Source of the DNA: Gaeumannomyces sp. JS-464
Lineage: Eukaryota > Ascomycota > Sordariomycetes > Magnaporthales > Magnaporthaceae
Reading direction: 5' to 3'
NCBI GenBank assembly: GCA_002197995.1
Contig: NGZR01000005.1
Span: forward strand, 2,666,001 to 2,730,000
DNA: 64,000 nucleotides
Positions 57,128-64,000 of this stretch are shown here, in pieces. The number at the start of each line of letters is the position of its first letter. The stretch's first letter is position 1. The notes below the pieces were generated by a model. The model did no database searches, was not told the DNA's origin, and saw only the letters and a list, made by a program, of their open reading frames with translations. The position numbers were made by a program, and so were the translations under genes.

Positions 57128-60100
57128 ATGCCGGCCCACAGGATCACCCGCGCCGTCAGGCTGCCCAGGGCCGGCGGCACCAAGCCCCGGGCCGTTTCCG
57201 AATCGGCCAGCCTCGTCGACTTCCTTGCCGCCATGCAGAAGCACGACGTCTCGTTCCTCCCTGTATCCTACCAGGTCGGCCGCGAGATCCTCGGCCGCGG
57301 CCTCTCCGGCAGCATCCACCAGGCGGCTGCCGATTACGGAACCGCCTTTGCGTTTAAGCAGGGCGTCCCACTGCGGCACACGCGCGATGACGACCAGAAT
57401 CAAAGCTGGTACTTGCTCGTGACTGAGATCACCGTCCTCCAGCACCCGCCCATACGGGACAGTCACCATGTCATTGATCTGCTCGGCGTGTCTTTCTCGG
57501 TCGATGGCGCCCCGGACGGACGCGCCGCGGCCTGGCCGATGCTCATCACTCCTAGAGCCAACATGGGAGACCTGGGAACGGTGTTGACGGGCACGCGGTG
57601 GCCGTTAACCCCCGACCTCCGGTGGCAGCTGTTTGTCGAAGTCGCCGAAGCCGTATACCTTCTCCACTCGTGTGGTATGTACACCCGGCGTCTCCTCCGC
57701 CTTGAAGCAAAGCCGCCGTGGAGGGCATGCGTAAGCAACTAACGATTCGGTACGTAGGCGTGGCTCATGGCGACATCAAGCCGAACAACTTTCTGGTCGA
57801 GCAGCAGGACGACGAGGTCAACTGTCGGCTGATCGACTTTGGTTCATGTGTCATCAAGGGCCAGAATCGTTTCCCGACATGGAACCCGCCCTGGAGCCCG
57901 CCCGAACTCTGCGTCGGCGGCGTGCCCCACGCCGTCGAGTTTGAGCAGCTTTCCCAGGCAGACTTGTTCGCGCTCGGCCTCCTCTGCGTTCACATCTTGC
58001 TGCCCCTGGATTGCCTACGGGATGCTGGCATATGCTTTCTTCGCGAAGAGCAGTCTGACATGGAGTGGGAACAGATCATCTCCCGTCTACAGCCCTTATC
58101 GTTCGATACCACGTCCCCGGGGTCCGAATCCGACCCTCTCGGCCCACGGCTCGTCCGAACAATTTCCCAAGCCGACATGGACAAAGAGCGGAAGGCCCTT
58201 CTCGAGAGCATCGTCCGTAGCACAGTATGCGTCCCGAGCGGTGGTAGGACGATGCCCTGGGATGATGTCTTTCGACTCGGCAAGGACCAGTTGAGCGTGA
58301 AGTATGATTCCTTCCACCCCATGCTGATGGCCCGACAGCGACCTGTTTTCGAAGTATCCTGGATCTGTCTCAAATTCTTGGCAGAGGTTAACTTTTTTTT
58401 TTTGTCCGCAGCTTCAAGATAGGTCCGTACAATACCGTCGAGCCGCCGCGGCTTGCCTCCAGCTCCGTGTCGGTTGGTCACAATATGCATACGCCCTTCG
58501 ATGTGAGAAACCCAACCATCGCGGAAACAAGGTTACAAGCGGAAGCGCATCAAAAGGCTGACTATGCCGCAGCCGGGCTACCTTCTAGGAGAACTCGACG
58601 ATACCGACTACGTCGTGCGCCGCACTATCTTTCGGGATATTCAACACAAGGCCAAATCGTCCGCCTGCCCAGAATGCCGCCAGCACTACGGATTCCATCT
58701 GGCGGTCTGCTACGAAATGGGCTTTGGGGGCAACAAGGACGACGATGCAAAGGCGAAATGGCTGCAGGAGATTGGAAAGTTCCAGTCCGATGTCGACCTT
58801 GCCGTGGGCATCATGAGCCATACAACGGAACGAACAGAGTGTCGCAGCACGTCCTTGAGAAATTGGGCATCGGGGTCTTGCAGACGTCGGACAGGACCAC
58901 GGCATACCAAGCATCTGGTCGAATCCTCGAGGCAGAGGCCTGCCTGAAAATGGAGATTGACACACGGCGCCTGGTATTCGGGCCCGAGCACCCGTGTCTT
59001 GCGAGGCTGCAGAGCGAGCTGGTGCAAATCCTTCGGAGCGAAGGCCGCCACGACGAAGCGGGTGACTATCAGCAGACGCTGGTCAAAGTGCTGCGCCAGG
59101 AATACGGCGCCGACCACCCATCAGCTATCATGGCCAGACTGACCATGGCCAGCAACTGGGTCGACCAAGGCTTGCCGCGGAAAGCCGAGGCCATCATGCA
59201 GGAAGACGTCCCGCTGCTCGGCACTGTCCTCGGCCCCGAGCACCCGGACGTCATCACAGCCATGCACCTCCAAGCCAACATGAAGGCCGCAGCCGGAGAC
59301 TTGGACGGCGCCGAAACCATTCAGCGCCAGGTCGTCTCCCTTCGCGGTAGAGTCCTGGGCCTAGAACACCCCGCTGACAGTGAATTCGGAACTTAGCTTG
59401 GCCACGTTGCTCAGGGGCCGAGGGCGGTTTGCGGCTGCTTCCGAGCTGCTGGAAAAGATTGAAGCCAGATTGAAGAGCGTACTCGAGGGAGACCGGTTGA
59501 GAGAGGTCGACTTCTACGTCGCGCAGGCCCTGCTCTACAAGGACATGTGGATGCTCGGTGAGGCCAAGGAGAGGGCGAGGCGCGCACGTGTAGCTATTGG
59601 CAGGATGAAGCTGGGTGCGGACGACAGCCTGATGGTGCTCGCAAAGGAGACCCAGGCAAAGATTCACCACGCCGCCAGCGAATGGGCCGAGGAGGAAGAG
59701 CTCCTCCGCCAAATTTCGCTACGGCCAACTCGGGCGACTACACAAACCAAGCTCTGAACACCAGGACCCTGGTGTTTTTGGCGAGGAACCTCGTGTGGCA
59801 AGGGCGTAACCAAGACGCCTACGCAACCGCGGAGGAGGCGGTCAAGAGCCTCGGTCCGTCGCCGCTCCTCGCGGGTCCCGAGGCCTACGAAGCCGCCGTT
59901 GCCACCGCAGCGGACGCTCTGAAAGAACAGGGCAAGCGAGATGCGGCGGAGGCGCGGCTACAACAGCTTTACGAATCCTGCGTTGAAGCATTCGGCGAGG
60001 GCCATCACGTGTCGGTCAAGGCGGCCGATAAGCTCGGCGAATTCTGGTCCGACCAAGGCCAGTATGAGAAATCCCAGCGGCATTTTGAGCTGGTACTGAA

Positions 60101-61319
60101 TCTCTCCCGCCCCAGCCACGGAATCTCGGCCATAAAAGTCGCATGCAAACTGGCGGTTGTGTACCGCGAGCGGGGCCTGTTCGACCAGGCCATCAAGCTG
60201 TGTCGCGAGGCCGCAGGCTGGGCTTCGGAGGCCGGCGGAGACAACCACCCGGACACGCTGGCGGTCCACAACGTCCTGGGAAGCGTATATATCGAGCTGA
60301 GGCGACTAGACGAAGCGGACGCGCTGCTCTCACGCATCGACGGCGACCTTGACAAGTTTAGGCTGGGCGTCTCTATCAAGGACAACCTACGCAAACTTCG
60401 AAAAGCCCAGGGCCGGCCAGAAGAAGCGCTGGAACTGTCCCGCCAGGCGCTGGCGCTTATGCAGCGAGTCGCGCAGGGCGTCATCAGCTCGGAAAGCCTG
60501 ATCCTCGAGAGCAAGGTCCTGAGCGACCGCCTAGCCGCTTACGGCCTGAGCGGGGCCCTCGAAGCGGAAATTCTGGAAAACCTGCGGCAAAGAGAGCAGA
60601 TACAGGGAAGGCGGCATCTCGGGAGAATCATCGTCATGGCAGACCTAGCCTATGCCTACAGCGAGTCCGGCCGCCTCGGCGACGCGGAGCCTCTCTTTAG
60701 CGAGGTCGAGCGGCTCGGCGTCATGAACGACCAGGAGCACCCCATGCACTACGCGACCATGCTCGCCAAGCGGGCAAGCGTCTACGTCCGCCTGGGGCGC
60801 CCCGGCGAGGCCGAAGGCCTCGAGCGCAGGGCCCTGGAGATCCGGGAGCGCGTGTACGCGGCCGACGACACGGTGGTGCTGACGACCAAGGCGAACCTCG
60901 CCTCGACGCTCAGCGCGCTGCACAGGCACGCCGACGCCGAGCCCCTGCTGCGGCACGTGCTGGCATGCCGCCGGGCGCGCGCCGCCGAGCAGGGCGGGGC
61001 GGCGGCTGTTGCGCGGGCCGCGAGAGCGCAGCGCGACCTGGCGAGCGTGCTCTACTTCCAAGGCAAGCTGGGGGAGTCGCTGACCCTGTTCAAGGATGCG
61101 CTGGAGGCGGCGGCGGCGGCCGGTCTGTCGGGAATGGTGGCCAATTTGAAGGCTAGTGTCAAGATTGTGCAGCAGCAGATGGAGCAGCAGCGGAGCGGAG
61201 AGGAGGACATTGGTGATGCAAGGGATGGGGACCGGGACCGGGACGAAGGCGGAGACGCAGGTAAAGGCGGCGGTCATGATGGTGGATATGAAGCGACCAA
61301 GGCTTCGGAGCAGACTTGA
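57128..61319 (+). CDS. Protein kinase fused to kinesin-light-chain-type TPR repeats, frame-broken
   Basis: Exons are 57128-57674, 57758-58353 and 58412-61319; introns of 83 and 58 nt. The kinase domain has a glycine loop (LGRGLSGSIHQ), Lys in FAFKQG, a catalytic loop VAHGDIKPNNFLV (HRD changed to HGD, so non-RD) and DFG in LIDFGSC. A Sel1-like stretch (HLAVCYEMGFGGNKDDDAKA) follows. From about 58930 come many 42-residue TPRs of the kinesin-light-chain kind (FGPEHPCLARLQSELVQILR, YGADHPSAIMARLTMASNWV, LGPEHPDVITAMHLQANMKA) to the Asp/Gly-rich C terminus. Four breaks (about 58535, 58812, 59370 and 59733) each need one base. Corrected, it encodes about 1350 residues. A kinase effector plus ligand-sensing repeats resembles an NLR-like arrangement; the substrate is unknown. 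It converges on the kinase-pseudokinase gene with a gap of about 150 bp. Confidence 0.78.
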
Positions 61320-61466
61320 AAAAAGTGCCATAGCGGGTCCCGTAAAGGGAAAAGGCCAAAGGAAAATCGACAGTACACCGGCAATGGCTCTCAACAGCGC
61401 CATCGTGCAGGAAAGCCCTTACTCTAATAGTATACGCTATTGTCTATCCCTACCTGCCTTACTTAC

Positions 61467-62088
61467 CTAAGCAAGACATCCCGCCAGCAGATCCACCACC
61501 CTTTCCTTGAACAGGCCGTGCAGAGTTTCCATATCGTCTGGATCGTGCATCTCAGACCTCGCGACACCCTCAGCATCCAGGCAGAATCGCACAGCCTCCC
61601 TGTAGCGAGCACCCATCCTCTCGCCCAGCTGCGGCACGTAGGATTGCAGCAGCCTCAGCCGAAAGGCCTCAGGTGTAGGCTCTTCCGGATGCAGCTCCCG
61701 CAGCTTGGAGACGGGAAGCCACAATCCCATCTCCAGCAGCACCACGCCCAGACCAAAATAGTCAAAGGTTCTCCGGAAGAAGACCCTGGGGACGTAGCTC
61801 GGGTGCCGGTACAGCATGAACTCCCTGCTGGGGCCCAGCGTAAAGCCCGAAGCCTCGGGCCTGCTGTCGTTAAACCCGGACAGCACCGCCGCCCCGACAT
61901 GCCGGCCCACGGATGCCTGGTCCGGCGTGAAGACGAGCACGTGGTGAGAAGAAAGGTTCTTGTGCAGCCAGCCGGCTTGGTGTACCGCCAGCAAGCACGA
62001 CGACAGGTCTTTGGCCAGAAAGAAGATGTCGCCAAGGTCCGGCAACGAGGGCGGTGGTGAGCTGTCGCCGCCGGGCAGTAGGCCGTCA

Positions 62089-62120
<32 letters not shown>

Positions 62121-64000
62121 TTCGGGGACGGCCGTGAGGCGTAGCACATTATTGAGGGAGAAGAGACGAATGGCCTCGGGGTCTCTGAGGGCATACAGGA
62201 AACCGAAGCGGAAGTTGCGGGTTTCGTGGAAGTAGCCAAGGCAGTCGAGGATGCGGTGCTTGGCGGCGCCGACCCGGGGCGTGACCTCCACATCCAGCAG
62301 GTTGGTGAGGTCGTCCATGAGGACCAGCAGTCTCTCCGTTTCGTTCTTCCAGTGTGCGTTGTACTCCTTCCACTCGACCAGGACGCGCTGTCTGCCGTCG
62401 CCTTCGTCCAGATACCCCATAGTCTTTGAGGCATCGTACACCAGACCTGCGGCAGAAGAGAACAGCGAAGACTCGTCATCAAGCTCTATCGCGCCCGATT
62501 CCTTGTAGCGGCTCTGCCTTCCAAACCGAATCGACTTGGAAATGGTGCTGGACATGTGCTTCATGGCGGCGCCGACGCCGACTAACCGGTAGCGCTCGGG
62601 TTTGGACATCAGCCGAAGCGTTTCCAGGACCTGCATGTCGTCGATTCCGCAGACTTTTTGTGACCAGAGCTGGCTGAGGGCCTGGCGTGAATGGTCGGGC
62701 AGCCTCTCGCACAGTATATCGATTTCCGCCAACATTGGCTCAGAGACAATAAGGGAGGGCGTCGGCACCAAGTTACCCCGGGGACTCTGGTACTCTTTCA
62801 GGAGAACCCGCAAGCGCCCCATGGCGGCGAGGACGGCGTCGGATATTTCAAGTCTTTGGCCCAGGGGAACCGAGTCGAACACCGTTCGCCAAGACTGTAG
62901 CCTCTTGTGTTCGAGCATCGCCAGGACGGCTTGGTCTGATAGCGAGCCCGCGTCGCCTATGCGGGACAGGCTCTGGAAGACGTGGTCGACGGCACCCCAC
63001 GCCGAATCGATGGCCAAAAGCTTCAGTCGTGGTACGACATCTTTCATCTCCACCCGCCGGTACGAGTTCGGATTCAGCATGTCGCGCGCCACCTGAACCA
63101 GCTCCGCCGCTTGCGGATCTCTCGGGGCCCTGATTAGCTCATCGAGCCACTGCTTGACCGCCGGCCGCACCTGGCCCCCGAGGTGGAAGGCGTAATCGGT
63201 TACCTCCATGGTGCCTTTGTGGGTGGCCCTCCGTCGGGCTCGAAATTCGGCAATATCCTTGCCCTCAATGAAGGTGGCCAGCTCTGCCAGAATGCAGCCG
63301 AGCGCCCACACGTCCAGCGGTCGGCCCACTAGGCCGTTCAGGGGTTCGTTGTAGTCGAAGGACTCGGGGCCGTGGTAGTCATCGTCACCGCCGCTCAGAC
63401 GCGTCCTGGAGTCCTGGTCGTCGGGTCTCAGTTTCGATAGCCCGAAATCGGCAATGACAAACGTGCCGCCGTGCACTAGGATGTTTGGGGGGCGCAGATC
63501 ATGGTGGTATCCAATTCGGCCGACTGTCCCTCCTGGACCTCGGAGCTGAAGTGGTGGATGCGGCAGAGGGCGTCTGCGAGCCCATGAATGGCGGCATAGA
63601 TAGCAGGCGTGTCCATGGGCAGCCGGGGCACGGCAAGCAGGAACTGGCCCAGGTCTTGGGCGGCGAGGGGAAACAGGAGACTAGTGACTCCATGATAGCG
63701 ATAGGCGCCGAGGAACTCGATGATGTTGGGGTGCTTGAGGGTTCGGAGGAGTTCCAATACCGTCCGCTCGTTGGCACCGGTGTCCCCGTCAGTGAGTTCC
63801 TTGCGAGCAATACTGACGGTCTTTCCGGATGGTCAGCTGCGTACCCAGGCAGCCAAGCATGTAGTTGTCATCCCGGGCCGAGACCTACCTGTCCCGCGGT
63901 CGAGGGCACGAGGGCCTGGCAAGTTGGATACAGTGTCGTTTCCCACACGGTTCCGAACCCACCCGAACCTTTTCTCGTTTCCGACAAGATGGGAAGTATC
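61467..64000 (-). CDS. Kinase-pseudokinase tandem protein (partial, runs off the window)
   Basis: The 5' end lies beyond 64000. The first visible exon holds the glycine loop (GSGGFGTVWE, about 63937-63966), ending at GTAGGT near 63889. The next exon starts near 63810 with TVSIARKELTD (the Lys) and LLRTLKHPNIIEFLGAYRYH. The catalytic loop is GYHHDLRPPNILV (HRD changed to HHD), then IADFGLSKL (DFG), then YHGPESFDYNEP and DVWALGCILAELATF. After a helical linker comes a second kinase-like domain typical of fungal pseudokinases: RVLVEWKEYNAHW, ILDCLGYFHETRNFRFGFLY, AGWLHKNLSSHHVLVF (HKN for HRD) and SGFNDSRP for DFG, then YRHPSYVPRVFFRRTFDYFG. Asn-Asp repeats sit between its lobes. One frame break at about 63520 (CC for CCC) separates EGQSA from GYHHDL. 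The first domain is probably active, the second not; RIP-kinase/JAK-like regulation by the pseudokinase is conceivable. Confidence 0.78.
62087..62122 (-). repeat. GTCGTT hexamer repeat coding Asn-Asp
   Basis: GTTGTC is repeated about six times, encoding alternating N-D residues within the pseudokinase domain. An expandable coding microsatellite. Confidence 0.9.

Noticed and set aside
1..64000. CRISPR arrays, operons, ribosome binding sites
   Set aside because: The genome is eukaryotic; the tandem repeats present are coding or minisatellite arrays without spacers.

Overview
The window is nuclear DNA from a filamentous ascomycete (Pezizomycotina, most likely Sordariomycetes). The reasons are short GT-AG introns of about 46-290 nt, dispersed genes on both strands with kilobase spacers, fungus-specific families (Zn2Cys6 regulator, HET domain, CHAT/TPR, AA7 oxidase, fungal HKN pseudokinase), a Sordariomycete-type 5S rRNA fragment, and an AT-rich tract with a RIP (repeat-induced point mutation) signature.

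Layout. 1-2440 is an AT-rich, RIP-like tract. It grades into a decayed tandem-TPR plus CHAT gene (2444-4453). 5733-8143 (-) encodes a secreted-looking, proline-rich repeat protein. 8908-9006 is a fold-back element. 9197-10564 (-) is an F-box protein. 10.6-16.6 kb is a decayed accessory segment holding a membrane-protein pseudogene, a SNF2-like helicase pseudogene, a 12-bp minisatellite and a 3' fragment of a 5S rRNA gene. 17.4-25.4 kb holds a glutaminyl cyclase (+), a small basic protein (+), an EBP-type sterol isomerase (-) and a Zn2Cys6 regulator (-). 28.1-31.4 kb is an L-rhamnose catabolic pair, L-rhamnonate dehydratase and L-rhamnose dehydrogenase, with the Zn2Cys6 regulator divergent from it. 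32.3-45.2 kb is a housekeeping block: Prp24 (-), a Q/P-rich conserved protein (-), Ubp14/USP5 (+) and Mad2 (-). 46.7-48.4 kb is an AA7 FAD oxidase (-) with an 8-nt microexon. 51.1-64 kb is an incompatibility/immunity-like segment: a HET-domain protein (-), a CorA-like membrane protein (-), a tiny three-exon gene (-), and a convergent pair of a kinase-TPR protein (+) and a kinase-pseudokinase protein (-, running off the window end).

A feature cutting across the whole window: nearly every gene, including conserved ones (mad2, ubp14, prp24), is interrupted by one or more single-base frame breaks. Most sit at short homopolymers, usually 2-5 G/C, and in the genes where I could total the exons, one-base corrections restore a continuous frame. 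I read these as base-level assembly errors rather than pseudogenes. The true pseudogenes are those with substitution-type stops or missing domains (2444-4453, 11642-12841, 12947-14840). Exon boundaries were inferred by hand from splice motifs and reading frame, not from transcripts.
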